Source: Saccharopolyspora flava (GTDB taxonomy: Bacteria; Actinomycetota; Actinomycetes; Mycobacteriales; Pseudonocardiaceae). Taken from it: a stretch of 64,000 nt of DNA. Shown here one piece after another: positions 6,851 through 15,102 of this stretch (its first letter is position 1; each line of letters starts with the position of its first letter). The notes under the pieces are model-generated. The model searched no databases, was not told where the DNA came from, and saw only the letters and a program-made list of their open reading frames with translations. Both the position numbers and the translations under genes were made by a program. The stretch is taken from assembly GCF_900116135.1 (NCBI RefSeq), contig NZ_FOZX01000007.1:1-64000 (forward strand), in the 5' to 3' direction.

Positions 6851-8607
6851 CTGCTGAAATCAGCGGAGATCCCTGGTCGACGCTGGACGATCTTCTCGGC
6901 GTCGACGCGGTTGAACCTGTTGAGGAGGGGATCGGTCCGGTGGCGTTCTACGGGCGCTGCTCGACCGAGGACAACCAGGACCCCGAGACATCGCTGGGGT
7001 GGCAGCTCGGGAACGCCAGCAAGTTCGTCGAGCCGTTGGGCGGCACGATCGCGGCCGAGTACTTCGACATCGGCCAGTCGCGGTCGGTGCCCTGGGAACG
7101 GCGTCACGAGGCTCGGAGGCTGCTCACGGCGTTGAAGGACCCGAACCGCGGGTGGAACGCGGTCGTGGTGGGTGAGGGGACGCGGTGCTGGTTCGGCAAC
7201 CAGTTCTCGCTGATCGCTCCGAAGTTCGCCGCTTACGGGGTTGAGCTGTGGGTGCCTGAGCTCGGTGGGAAGTTCGACGCCCGGAACCCGTCGCACAAGA
7301 TGCTGATGAACGTGCTCGGCGGGATGAGCGAGTCGGAGCGTCAGCACGTTCAGGCGCGGGTGCGAGCGGCGATGGACGCGCAGGTGCTCAACGAAGGACG
7401 TCACCAGGGCGGCCGGGCACCGTACGGCTACAAGGTCGTCGATGCCGGTCCGCACCCGAATCCCTCGCGGGCGGCTGACGGGTATCGGCTGAAGGTGCTC
7501 GCGATCGACGATGAGGTCGTGGATGTTGTGCGCCGGATCTTCTCCGAGTACCTGGGCGGCAGGGGTGATCGAGCGATCGCCAATGGGCTCAACCGCGACG
7601 GCATCCCCTGTCCCTCGGCTCGGCGCCCGGAGCAGAACCGGCATCGTCTGGCTGATGGGTGGCAGGGCAGCACGGTCAGGGCGATCTTGGACAACCCGCG
7701 CTACACGGGCTACGCGTTCTTCGGCCGGTGGACGCGGCAGGAGACGCTGCTCGACCCCGACGACGTAGCGGCGGGCCACGTGATCAGATTCCGGCGAGCC
7801 GGTGCCGAGTCGGTGGTGAGGTCGCGCAAGCCGGCTCACCCGGAGATCGTGTCGGTGGAGACCTTCGTCGAGGCTCAGTTGCGAAGGCGCTCCAGGGCAG
7901 CGGGTGGGTTGGCTGCGCGGCGCAAGCTCGAGCGCGGACCGAAGAGTTCGACCAAGCGTGCCTACCCGCTGCGCGGACGTGTCCGCTGCGCCTACTGCTC
8001 GCGTCGAATGGAGGGGAGTCCTCGGGGGCCGCGCACCTACTATCGCTGCTCGGCGCGCACGCTCGTGCCAGGTTCGGCGGTGTTGGAACGTCACCCGAAG
8101 AACGTGTACCTGCCAGAAGCGCCGGTGGTGGAACTGCTCAACGCCTGGCTCGGTGGTCTGTTCGATCGGGCCAACCGGGACCGCACCGTGGCCGGCCTCT
8201 TGGAATCTCAGCGGAAGGGTTCTTCGTTGAACGAGCGGGAGGTCGTTGAACAGCGGCTGAATGATGCGGAGCGGAAATTGCGGCGGCTGCAGGACGCGAT
8301 CAAGGCCGGAGTCGATCCCGTGGCTCTGGTCGAGTCGGTCAACGAGGCCCAGGCGGAGAGGGAAGCCGCTCAGGCCGAGCTCGCCAACGCGCCGAAGCCC
8401 GACGCTCTGACCGATGCCGATCTCCACGCTGTGCTCGACTCGCTCGGTGATGTCGGGAGAGCGTTGAACAGGGCTGACCCGTACAAGCTGCAGGAGCTCT
8501 ACGAGAAGATCGGCCTGGAAATGACCTACGACCCAGATTCGAGGTCGGTCGAAACCGCCGTGAATCTGGGCCGTAGTGTTAGTGCGCGTGTCCGAGGGGG
8601 GACTTGA
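6847..8607 (+). CDS. Large serine recombinase (integrase)
   Basis: A 586-residue protein. The start at ATG 6847 has GAAGGG upstream and overlaps the previous gene, whereas the longer frame reads through the small gene. The catalytic domain has YGRCSTEDNQ with the nucleophile serine near residue 39, plus the arginines of the resolvase fold. A recombinase domain (GRAPYGYKVV...) follows, then a zinc ribbon (CAYC...C near 380-400), a coiled coil (EQRLNDAERKLRRLQDAIKA) and a C-terminal tail. The last codons and the stop (TGA 8605-8607) are supplied by the antisense of the tRNA-Leu 3' end, so the gene reads into its own attachment site. It inserts and, with an RDF, excises the element. Confidence 0.93.
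   Translation: MTAEISGDPWSTLDDLLGVDAVEPVEEGIGPVAFYGRCSTEDNQDPETSLGWQLGNASKFVEPLGGTIAAEYFDIGQSRSVPWERRHEARRLLTALKDPNRGWNAVVVGEGTRCWFGNQFSLIAPKFAAYGVELWVPELGGKFDARNPSHKMLMNVLGGMSESERQHVQARVRAAMDAQVLNEGRHQGGRAPYGYKVVDAGPHPNPSRAADGYRLKVLAIDDEVVDVVRRIFSEYLGGRGDRAIANGLNRDGIPCPSARRPEQNRHRLADGWQGSTVRAILDNPRYTGYAFFGRWTRQETLLDPDDVAAGHVIRFRRAGAESVVRSRKPAHPEIVSVETFVEAQLRRRSRAAGGLAARRKLERGPKSSTKRAYPLRGRVRCAYCSRRMEGSPRGPRTYYRCSARTLVPGSAVLERHPKNVYLPEAPVVELLNAWLGGLFDRANRDRTVAGLLESQRKGSSLNEREVVEQRLNDAERKLRRLQDAIKAGVDPVALVESVNEAQAEREAAQAELANAPKPDALTDADLHAVLDSLGDVGRALNRADPYKLQELYEKIGLEMTYDPDSRSVETAVNLGRSVSARVRGGT
6853..6864. promoter_or_regulatory. Candidate operator inside the integrase start region
   Basis: GCTGAAATCAGC has perfect 5-bp arms around AA and starts six bases after the integrase ATG. 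It shares TGAAATCAG with the dyads at 2907-2940 and 6649-6663. Binding here could block integrase translation or transcription. Coding constraint (codons AEIS) is the alternative explanation. Confidence 0.4.
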
Positions 8608-8674
8608 ACCCCCACGCCCATTAGTAGGGCACTAGCACCTCAAGCTAGCGCGTCTGCCATTCCGCCACTCGGAC
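8589..8674 (-). tRNA. tRNA-Leu (anticodon GAG)
   Basis: The minus strand folds as a class II tRNA. The acceptor is GTCCGAG paired with CTCGGAC. The D-arm starts TGGCGGAATGGCAGACGC. The anticodon stem CTAGC/GCTAG encloses TTGAGGT (anticodon GAG), a long variable arm (TGCCCTACTAATGGGCG) follows, and the T-arm is GGGGGTTCAAGTCCCCC. CCA is not encoded. The 3' end overlaps the last 19 bases of the integrase gene and forms the integration site. Confidence 0.95.
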
Positions 8675-8793
8675 ATCTCGGGTCACCGCCGTTTCCGGGG
8701 CGTTCCCGCTGTGTTGTGTTAATAGATTAGCTCATGGTCAACAGGCCCGTGCAGGGACCCCCCTCTTTGCGTCTCGGGTGATAGAAATGCCTG

Positions 8794-10146
8794 GTGAGCG
8801 AGCACAACGGGATCTCCGGTAGTGATCAGGAAGCGGGGTTGGCGCTGGCGCAGGACGAGGTCGTCCAGCTGGCCAGCGACCTCATTCGCATCGACAGCAC
8901 GAACACGGGTGACGCCGACACCCTCGTGCCCGAGCGGGCGGCGGCCGAGTACGTGGCCGAGAAGCTGAGCGAGGTCGGGTACGAGGTGACCTACGTCGAG
9001 GCCGGCGACCAGGTGGGGCGGGCGAACGTGGTGGCGCGGTTGCCCGGGGCCGACCCGTCGCGGGGCGGACTGCTGGTGCACGGGCACCTCGACGCCGTGC
9101 CCGCGGATCCGGCCGAGTGGTCCGTGCACCCCTTCTCCGGGGCCGTGCAGGACGGCTACGTGTGGGGGCGCGGGGCCGTGGACATGAAGGACATGCTGGC
9201 GATGAGCCTGGCCATCGCCCGCCGCTACAAGCGCGACGGCATCGTGCCGCCGCGCGACATCGTCTTCGCGTTCGTCTCCGACGAGGAAGCCGGGGGCTTC
9301 CAGGGGGCGCAGTGGCTGGTGGATCACCGGCCGGAGCTGTTCGAGGGCTGCACCGAGGCCATCAGCGAGGTCGGCGGGTACTCGCTGACGCTCAAGGACG
9401 GGGTCCGGGCCTACCTGGTGCAGACCGCCGAGAAGGGCATCCGCTGGCTGAAGCTGCGGGTGCGGGCCCGGGCGGGGCACGGGTCGATGGTGCACTCCGA
9501 CAACGCCGTCACCCAGCTGTCCGAGGCCGTGGCCAAGCTGGGGCAGCACCGGTTCCCGCTGATCATGAGCGACAGCGTGCGGGAGTTCCTGGACGGGGTC
9601 AGCGAGATCACCGGCTGGGACTTCCCCGAGGACGACCTCGAGGGCTCGGTGGCCAAGCTCGGCAACATCTCCCGGATCATCGGGGCGACGCTGCGCGACA
9701 CCGCCAACCCGACGATGCTCACCGCCGGGTACAAGCACAACGTCATCCCCTCGGTCGCCGAGGCGGCGGTGGACTGCCGCATCCTGCCCGGCCGGGAGGA
9801 GGCCTTCGACCGGGAGCTCGCCGAGCTGCTGGGCCCCGACGTGGAGCGCGAGTGGGTCGGGCTGCCGCCGGTGGAGACCAAGTTCGAGGGCCGGCTGGTC
9901 GAGCAGATGCAGGCCTCGCTGCTGGCCGAGGACCCCGGCGCCAAGGCGCTGCCGTACATGATGTCCGGCGGGACCGACGCGAAGTCCTTCGCGCGGCTGG
10001 GCATGAACTGCTACGGCTTCGCGCCGCTGCAGCTGCCCGCCGACCTGGACTTCTCCGCGCTGTTCCACGGCGTCGACGAGCGGGTCCCGGTCGACGCGCT
10101 GAAGTTCGGCGTGCGGGTGCTGGACCGGTTCATCCGCAACAGCTGA
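8794..10146 (+). CDS. M20-family metallopeptidase (ArgE/DapE/carboxypeptidase-like)
   Basis: A 450-residue, zinc-dependent amidohydrolase of the M20 clan. Metal and catalytic motifs are in order: HGHLDAVP (about 96-103), GRGAVDMKD (about 126-134), SDEEAGG with the catalytic EE pair (about 162-168), a dimerisation lid, and the late FHGVDERVP histidine. Length and motifs suit a cytosolic dipeptidase or deacylase. The exact substrate cannot be read. The start is GTG 8794 with no ribosome site. A TAGAAAT element just upstream suggests a leaderless message. It is the first chromosomal gene right of the element. Confidence 0.85.
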   Translation: MSEHNGISGSDQEAGLALAQDEVVQLASDLIRIDSTNTGDADTLVPERAAAEYVAEKLSEVGYEVTYVEAGDQVGRANVVARLPGADPSRGGLLVHGHLDAVPADPAEWSVHPFSGAVQDGYVWGRGAVDMKDMLAMSLAIARRYKRDGIVPPRDIVFAFVSDEEAGGFQGAQWLVDHRPELFEGCTEAISEVGGYSLTLKDGVRAYLVQTAEKGIRWLKLRVRARAGHGSMVHSDNAVTQLSEAVAKLGQHRFPLIMSDSVREFLDGVSEITGWDFPEDDLEGSVAKLGNISRIIGATLRDTANPTMLTAGYKHNVIPSVAEAAVDCRILPGREEAFDRELAELLGPDVEREWVGLPPVETKFEGRLVEQMQASLLAEDPGAKALPYMMSGGTDAKSFARLGMNCYGFAPLQLPADLDFSALFHGVDERVPVDALKFGVRVLDRFIRNS

Positions 10147-10204
10147 CTGTCGGTGGCGTCTGGTTTCATCTCCCGTAGTTGATCATCGTTTCGGGAGGTG
10201 TCGC

Positions 10205-11164
10205 GTGGACCTGGCGCGCTTGGTGGAGAGCTACCTGGAGCACCTGCAGGCTCGGAAACTGGCCGCCAACTCGCTGCGCGCCTACCGCCGCGACCTCGAG
10301 TCGGTGGCCGGTGAGCTCGCCGAGCTCACCGGCACGCCGTCGGACCGGCTGCCCGTCGCCGACCTCGACGCCTCGGTGCTGCGCTCGGCGTTCGCGCGGT
10401 TCGCCGCCCAGCGCTCGGCGGCGACCGTGACGCGGGCCTGGTCGACGTGGAACGGGTTGTTCGGCTTCGGCGTCATCGAAGGCGCCGTGCCGGGCAACCC
10501 GATGCAGGTGGTGCCCAAGCCTCGCAGCGCCCCGGCCACGCCCAAGCCGCTGCAGGGGGAGGAGACCCCGGAACGCCTGCTCAAGCAGGTCGCCTCCGGG
10601 GTCCGCAAGGCCCGCAACCCGTGGCCGGAGCGGGACCTGGCGATCCTGGCGACGCTGCTGTGCACCGGCGTGCGCTCGGCGGAGCTGCTGGAGCTGACGG
10701 TGGCGTCGCTGGCCGGGCGCGGCGGCGACCGGCGGCTGCACGTGCAGGGCAAGGGCGGCAAGAGCCGGTCCATCCCGATCGAGGACAGCCTCGACGGGCT
10801 CATCCAGAACTACCTGCGCACTCGCAAGCGCCGCTTCGGCAACCGGCTGCCCGGCGCCGAGCCGCTGTTCGTCGACCACCGCGGCGAGAAGCTGCAGCGC
10901 GGCGGCCTGCAATACCTGGTGCGCCGGTCGTTGCAGGCCGCGGGCGTGTCCGACCGGGTGCAGCCGGGGGCGATGGTGCACGCGCTGCGCCACACCTTCG
11001 CCACCCGCCTGGCCGAGGACGGTGCCAGCGCCGCCGAGATCGCCAAGCTGCTGGGGCACTCCTCGATCAACTCCAGCCAGACCTACATCGACGTCACCGC
11101 CCGCGAGCAGCGTCTGTCGGTCAAGGCCAACCGGACCCACCGGGTCCTCGGAGAACTCGGCTAG
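10205..11164 (+). CDS. Tyrosine recombinase of the XerC/XerD type
   Basis: A 319-residue protein with an N-terminal SAM-like core-binding domain (about 1-95) and a C-terminal catalytic domain. It carries the full set: R in TGVRSAELLEL (about 157), HALRH (about 259-263), LGHSS (about 285) and the nucleophile tyrosine in QTYIDVT (about 294). The start is GTG 10205 after GGGAGGTG. A standalone gene without mobility genes beside it suits a dimer-resolution enzyme, or an old solitary recombinase. Its 3' end overlaps the convergent VOC gene by four bases. Confidence 0.85.
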   Translation: MDLARLVESYLEHLQARKLAANSLRAYRRDLESVAGELAELTGTPSDRLPVADLDASVLRSAFARFAAQRSAATVTRAWSTWNGLFGFGVIEGAVPGNPMQVVPKPRSAPATPKPLQGEETPERLLKQVASGVRKARNPWPERDLAILATLLCTGVRSAELLELTVASLAGRGGDRRLHVQGKGGKSRSIPIEDSLDGLIQNYLRTRKRRFGNRLPGAEPLFVDHRGEKLQRGGLQYLVRRSLQAAGVSDRVQPGAMVHALRHTFATRLAEDGASAAEIAKLLGHSSINSSQTYIDVTAREQRLSVKANRTHRVLGELG

Positions 11165-11841
11165 CCCCAGGCCGCGGTCTCGGCGAGGCCGATGCGGGCG
11201 CCCCACGGGTCGGTGAGCAGCATCGTCTTGCCCAGCACCGGGTGGGTGCGGCGCTGGACCTCGCCGTCGCGCTCGGCGGCGTAGCGCTCGATCTCGTCGA
11301 GGTCGGTGACCGCGAGGTAGCACAGCCAGCCCGCATCGGTGGTGCCCGCGCTGCGCCCGGCCACGGCGCGGCCCGCCGAGGTGTAGGTGTTCCCCTCGAC
11401 CTCCCAGCCGAGGGTGTCGGCCCAGAACGCGTCGGCGCGGGCGGTGTCGGTGGTGGTCAGCTCCGCCCAGCACGGTTCTCCCGGGCGCGGTTCCGGGGCC
11501 ATCGGGCCGTGCTGGGCGCGACCCTTGGTGACCTGGGCGAGCGCGTCGTCCGGGCCGGTCAGCGAGCAGTCCATCGGCGCTCCGGCGAACACCAGCCGGA
11601 ACCCGGTGCTCTCGTCGGCGCGGGGTTTGCGGATGAACGCGCAGCGGCGGTTGCCGACCCAGCAGTCCAGGCCGGGACCGGCCGGGACCGGGGACCAGTC
11701 GAGGACGGCGCGGTAGAAGAAGGCAGCATCGATCGGGTCGGGACTGAGCAGGTCGACGCGGCGCAAGCCGCGGACCGCGGGACGTGCGGGCACCGTCGTT
11801 TCCTCGCCACCGGGGTTCATCTCATCTTGCCACCCGGTCAT
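11161..11841 (-). CDS. VOC-superfamily protein with two glyoxalase-like domains
   Basis: A 226-residue protein. Two tandem beta-alpha-beta-beta-beta units are visible: one from about residue 27 (VDLLSPDPIDAAFFYRAVLD) and one from about 124 (ELTTTDTARADAFWADTLGW). Each has the strand-helix-FW/FY pattern of glyoxalase/bleomycin-resistance/dioxygenase folds. A role in binding or detoxifying a small molecule is typical of the family, but the ligand is unknown. The start could be ATG 11841 or ATG 11820, and neither has a strong ribosome site. Confidence 0.75.
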   Translation of the reverse strand: MTGWQDEMNPGGEETTVPARPAVRGLRRVDLLSPDPIDAAFFYRAVLDWSPVPAGPGLDCWVGNRRCAFIRKPRADESTGFRLVFAGAPMDCSLTGPDDALAQVTKGRAQHGPMAPEPRPGEPCWAELTTTDTARADAFWADTLGWEVEGNTYTSAGRAVAGRSAGTTDAGWLCYLAVTDLDEIERYAAERDGEVQRRTHPVLGKTMLLTDPWGARIGLAETAAWG

Positions 11842-11891
11842 GTCGTCTCAATGCTCCGTTTGCCCCGGGGCCGGGGCGGGTTCCTCGGTGA

Positions 11892-12263
11892 TCAGCGGAG
11901 GCGTTCGAGCTCGGCGGCCACGTCGACGACCTGGGCGGCGAGCTTGCGCACGTCGGCGTGGTCGGCGTCGTCGTCGACCGCGGTCACCACGTCCTCGGCC
12001 GCGCAGCGCAGCTGGAACAGCCGGTCCTGCAGGTCGGCGAGCTCGACGGCCGAGAGCACGACCGAGTCCTCGGGGAGCCCGCCGCGCTGGACCGCCGTGC
12101 GCCGCTCGTAGGCGCGCTGCCGGCACGACTGGGCGCAGTACAGGCGCGGCCTGCCCTGGCGCCCGGAATCGGGCACGCGCCTGCCGCACCAGGCGCAGTG
12201 CCGCACCTGGCGAGCTCGTCGGGTCGGCTCGACGGGGTTGTCCACGCTGATCACGTTAGTCAA
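11892..12263 (-). CDS. Small zinc-ribbon protein, function unknown
   Basis: A 123-residue protein. The N-terminal half has CAWCGRRVPDSGRQGRPRLY followed by CAQSCRQRAYERR, a CxxC...CxxxC zinc site with a basic helix. The second half is acidic and helical (AAEDVVTAVDDDADHADVRK). Proteins of this shape are widespread in actinobacteria and have no established function. Nucleic-acid binding is a reasonable guess. Confidence 0.7.
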   Translation of the reverse strand: MTNVISVDNPVEPTRRARQVRHCAWCGRRVPDSGRQGRPRLYCAQSCRQRAYERRTAVQRGGLPEDSVVLSAVELADLQDRLFQLRCAAEDVVTAVDDDADHADVRKLAAQVVDVAAELERLR

Positions 12264-12352
12264 TCCCGGTGATCTTCACCGACCCGCCACACCGAGGTGA
12301 CGTCCACCGGCCGGTCACCCGGCGGTCACCTGGGTGAGGGACAGTGGGACGC

Positions 12353-13120
12353 GTGACGCATCCCTTCCTGGACGGGCCGTGGCCGCGCGCGTTCGCCCAC
12401 CGCGGCTGGCACCTCGGCGATCTCGCCGAGATGGAGAACTCGCTGAGCGCGTTCCGCGCCGCCGCGGACGAGGGCTACCGCTACGTCGAGACCGACGTGC
12501 ACGCCACCGCCGACGGCGTCGTGGTCGTCCACCACGACGCGAGCCTGCAGCGCACCACCGACCGGACGGGGGAGATCGCGCGGCTGCCGTTCTCCGAGGT
12601 CTCGCGCGCCCGCATCGGCGGCCGGGAACCGGTGGCGAGCCTGGACGCGGCGCTGGAGGAGTTCCCGGACCTGCTGTTCAACATCGACGTCAAGGCCGAC
12701 AGCGCCGCCGGACCGGTGCTGCGGACCCTGCGCAGGCACAACGCCTGGGACCGGGTGTGCCTGGCGTCGTTCGACGACCGGCGGCTGAGCCTGCTGCGCA
12801 AGGTCGGCGGCGAGCGGTTGCTGACCTCCACCGGTCAGCGCGGGGTCGCGGCGCTGTGGGCGTGCTCGCGGGCCGGGATGTGGTTCCGGCACAAGCTCAT
12901 CCGGGGAGCGGCGGTGCAGGTGCCGGTGCGGCACCAGGGCCTGGAGGTCGTCGACGAGCGGTTCGTCGCGCTGGCGCACCGCTGGGGCGTGGAGGTCCAC
13001 GTGTGGACCGTCGACGATCCGGCGGAGATGCGGCGGCTGCTGGATCTCGGCGTGGACGGGCTGGTCACCGACCGCCCCGACCTGCTGAACCGGCTGCTGC
13101 GCGAACGCGTTCTCGGATAA
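12353..13120 (+). CDS. Glycerophosphodiester phosphodiesterase
   Basis: A 255-residue TIM-barrel enzyme. The motif FAHRGWHLGDLAEMENSLSA contains the catalytic HRG and the EN pair. ETDVHATADGVVVVHHD supplies the metal ligands ExD and the second histidine. DKAD-like and late TVDD-P elements follow. It hydrolyses glycerophosphodiesters to glycerol-3-phosphate and an alcohol. There is no signal peptide, so it is cytosolic. GTG 12353 is chosen because AGGGAC lies about ten bases before it. GTG 12344 is the alternative. Confidence 0.88.
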   Translation: MTHPFLDGPWPRAFAHRGWHLGDLAEMENSLSAFRAAADEGYRYVETDVHATADGVVVVHHDASLQRTTDRTGEIARLPFSEVSRARIGGREPVASLDAALEEFPDLLFNIDVKADSAAGPVLRTLRRHNAWDRVCLASFDDRRLSLLRKVGGERLLTSTGQRGVAALWACSRAGMWFRHKLIRGAAVQVPVRHQGLEVVDERFVALAHRWGVEVHVWTVDDPAEMRRLLDLGVDGLVTDRPDLLNRLLRERVLG

Positions 13121-13216
13121 CCGGAAGAAACGTGTGCGAGTGCGTCTCATGCGCACTCCGGTTGCCAGTATGGTGCCTCCAATCGAGTGATCCACTCCGC
13201 CGGAGGACCGAACGGG

Positions 13217-14623
13217 ATGAGCGTGATGGACAGCGAAGCGGGACCCGGGTCCGCGCAGCGTCGCCGGGAACAACGCGGGTGGTGCTGGTACGACTGGGCG
13301 AACTCGGTGTTCCCCACGTCGGTCACCACCGTCTTCCTCTCGCTGTACCTGACCTCGGTGGCCACCGCCGCCGCCAAGGCCGACGTCGCGCGCAACGGGC
13401 TGGGCGCCTGCGCCGGCGACAACTCGCTGGTCCACTGCGACATCTCGCTGCTGGGCCTGACGTTCCCGGCCGGGTCGCTGTGGGGCTACCTGCTGTCGGT
13501 GGCCACAGTGGTGCAGGTCGTGGTGCTGCCGATCACCGGCGCCATCGCCGACCGCACCCAGAACAAGCGGCTGATGCTGGCGGTCTTCGCCTTCGGCGGC
13601 GCGGCCACCACCGGACTGCTGGCGCTGGTCGCCGGGCAGAACTGGCAGCTGGGCGTGGTGCTGTTCATCGTCGCCAACATCTGCTACGGCGCCTCGATCG
13701 TCGTCTACTACTCGTTCCTGCCCGAGATCGCCGACGCCGACGAGCGCGACCGGGTCTCCACCCGGGGCTGGGCGATCGGCTACCTCGGCGGCGGCACGGC
13801 GCTGGCGCTGCACCTGGTGATCTACCTCGGGCACGACTCGGTGGGCCTGTCGGAGTCGGCGGCGGTGCGGCTGATCTTCTTCTCCTCGGGCATCTGGTGG
13901 GCGGTGTTCACGCTGCTGCCGCTGACCGCTCTGCGCCGCCACCAGGCGCCCGAGGGCGGTGAGAAGGGGGCCGCCGCGGTCACCGCGGGCTTCAAGCAGC
14001 TGCTGCACACGCTGCGCGAGGCCAGGCACTTCCCGCTGACTCTGGCGTTCCTGGGCGCCTACTGGATCTACACCGACGGCATCTCCACGGTCTCCCAGGT
14101 CTCGGCGCAGTACGGCAGCCTGGAGCTCAAGCTGCCGCAGGACTCGCTGATCGTGACGCTGCTGATCGTGCAGTTCATCGCCTTCGTCGGCGGCGTGCTG
14201 CACGGGGTGCTGGCCCGCCGCATCGGTGCGAAGAAGACCATCCTGGTCAGCCTGGCGTTCTGGTTGCTGGTGCTGGTGGCGGCCTACTTCGTGCAGGCCG
14301 GGCAGCAGATGCAGTTCTACGGGCTGGCCGTGGGGATCGGTCTGGTCCTAGGGGGCACCAACGCGCTGTCCCGTTCGTTGTTCAGCCAGATGATCCCTCC
14401 GGGCCGCGAGGCCGAGTACTTCTCGCTCTACGAGGTGGGGGAGCGCTCGACGTCGTGGCTGGGGCCGCTGGTGTTCGCCGGGGTCGGTCAGGCCACCGGT
14501 TCGTTCCGGCTGGCGATCATCTCGCTGGTGATCTTCTTCGCGGTCGGCCTGGTGCTGGTCGCGCTGGTGCCGGTCCGCCGGGCCATCGAGGCGGTGGGCA
14601 ACCGCGCGCCGGAACTGCTCTGA
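13217..14623 (+). CDS. MFS permease of the UMF1 (Atg22-like) family
   Basis: A 468-residue protein with about twelve membrane helices. The family signature WCWYDWANSVFPTSVTTVFL opens the protein, and the internal GxxAD-x-K/R loop (GAIADRTQNKR) follows helix 2 as in MFS carriers. Atg22/UMF1 proteins are linked to amino-acid efflux from vacuoles in yeast. Bacterial substrates are not established. The start at ATG 13217 has GGAGG ten bases before it. Confidence 0.85.
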   Translation: MSVMDSEAGPGSAQRRREQRGWCWYDWANSVFPTSVTTVFLSLYLTSVATAAAKADVARNGLGACAGDNSLVHCDISLLGLTFPAGSLWGYLLSVATVVQVVVLPITGAIADRTQNKRLMLAVFAFGGAATTGLLALVAGQNWQLGVVLFIVANICYGASIVVYYSFLPEIADADERDRVSTRGWAIGYLGGGTALALHLVIYLGHDSVGLSESAAVRLIFFSSGIWWAVFTLLPLTALRRHQAPEGGEKGAAAVTAGFKQLLHTLREARHFPLTLAFLGAYWIYTDGISTVSQVSAQYGSLELKLPQDSLIVTLLIVQFIAFVGGVLHGVLARRIGAKKTILVSLAFWLLVLVAAYFVQAGQQMQFYGLAVGIGLVLGGTNALSRSLFSQMIPPGREAEYFSLYEVGERSTSWLGPLVFAGVGQATGSFRLAIISLVIFFAVGLVLVALVPVRRAIEAVGNRAPELL

Positions 14624-15015
14624 GTCATGTGCGCAGCGTGATCAGGCGTGTTCGCCTCGCGATCGCGCGCGCGTTGCTCCATGCTGGTGATCTAGGTGGT
14701 GCGGGGAATCCGCGAAAACGGAATATGCCAGTACGCTGCGTTGTGATCACGGGGAGGATCATGGCACTACGAGCAGTCACGCCCAGGGCAGGTCCATCGG
14801 CCGTACGGGTCGTGATCTGCATCCCACAATGACTAACAATCCGGGGTCCTGCTTGGCGATGGTGACCGGACATCTGGCACTATCACCCGTTCGAACCCAC
14901 CTGTGGATTGCTGTCGGGAGGCCACGTCACGAACGTGCCCCGGCCGCGTCCCTAGGAGGACGGCCGTCGTTGACGGGTGAACAATGTCACCGACGGCGAC
15001 CAGCAGCACGACACC
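14624..15015 (+). other. Gene-poor stretch with a possible 23-codon leader ORF
   Basis: No convincing protein gene is present between the MFS gene and the rbpA promoter. One short frame, ATG 14761 to TGA 14832, has a good GGGGAGG site and would encode MALRAVTPRAGPSAVRVVIC plus three residues. It may be a leader peptide or noise. Two GGAAT tracts (near 14704 and 14719) precede it. No RNA gene was recognised. Confidence 0.3.
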
Positions 15016-15043
15016 GGGAACAGGCGACGGGTACTCCGTCGTT
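15016..15043 (+). promoter_or_regulatory. Sigma-R-like promoter of rbpA
   Basis: GGGAAC (15016-15021) is followed after 19 bases by GTT (15041-15043), close to the GGAAT-N18/19-GTT form used by the thiol-stress sigma factor SigR. In Streptomyces coelicolor rbpA is a known SigR target, which supports the reading. The predicted leader would be about 55 bases long. Confidence 0.5.
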
Positions 15044-15102
15044 GCACAGGGTGAGCACAACCGCTCGGGAACTGCGCCCGAGCCGAAGGGAAAGGAACCG
15101 TC

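Larger units (their letters stand above)
325..8607. mobile_element. Integrative (AICE-like) conjugative element inserted at tRNA-Leu; left edge not seen
   Basis: The stretch combines a serine integrase abutting a tRNA 3' end, an excisionase-like HTH protein, an FtsK/SpoIIIE-type translocase preceded by membrane proteins, and divergent repressor genes. This is the usual kit of actinomycete integrative elements that move double-stranded DNA with a single TraB-like motor. The right boundary is the tRNA gene (8589-8674). No copy of the tRNA 3' end was found in positions 1-324, so the left boundary probably lies outside the window and the start given is only the first gene assigned to it. No replication initiator was recognised. 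Confidence 0.75.

Noticed and set aside
10205..11164. XerC/D-like gene as part of the integrative element
   Set aside because: It lies beyond the tRNA boundary and behind a core-type peptidase gene, with no att-like repeats beside it.
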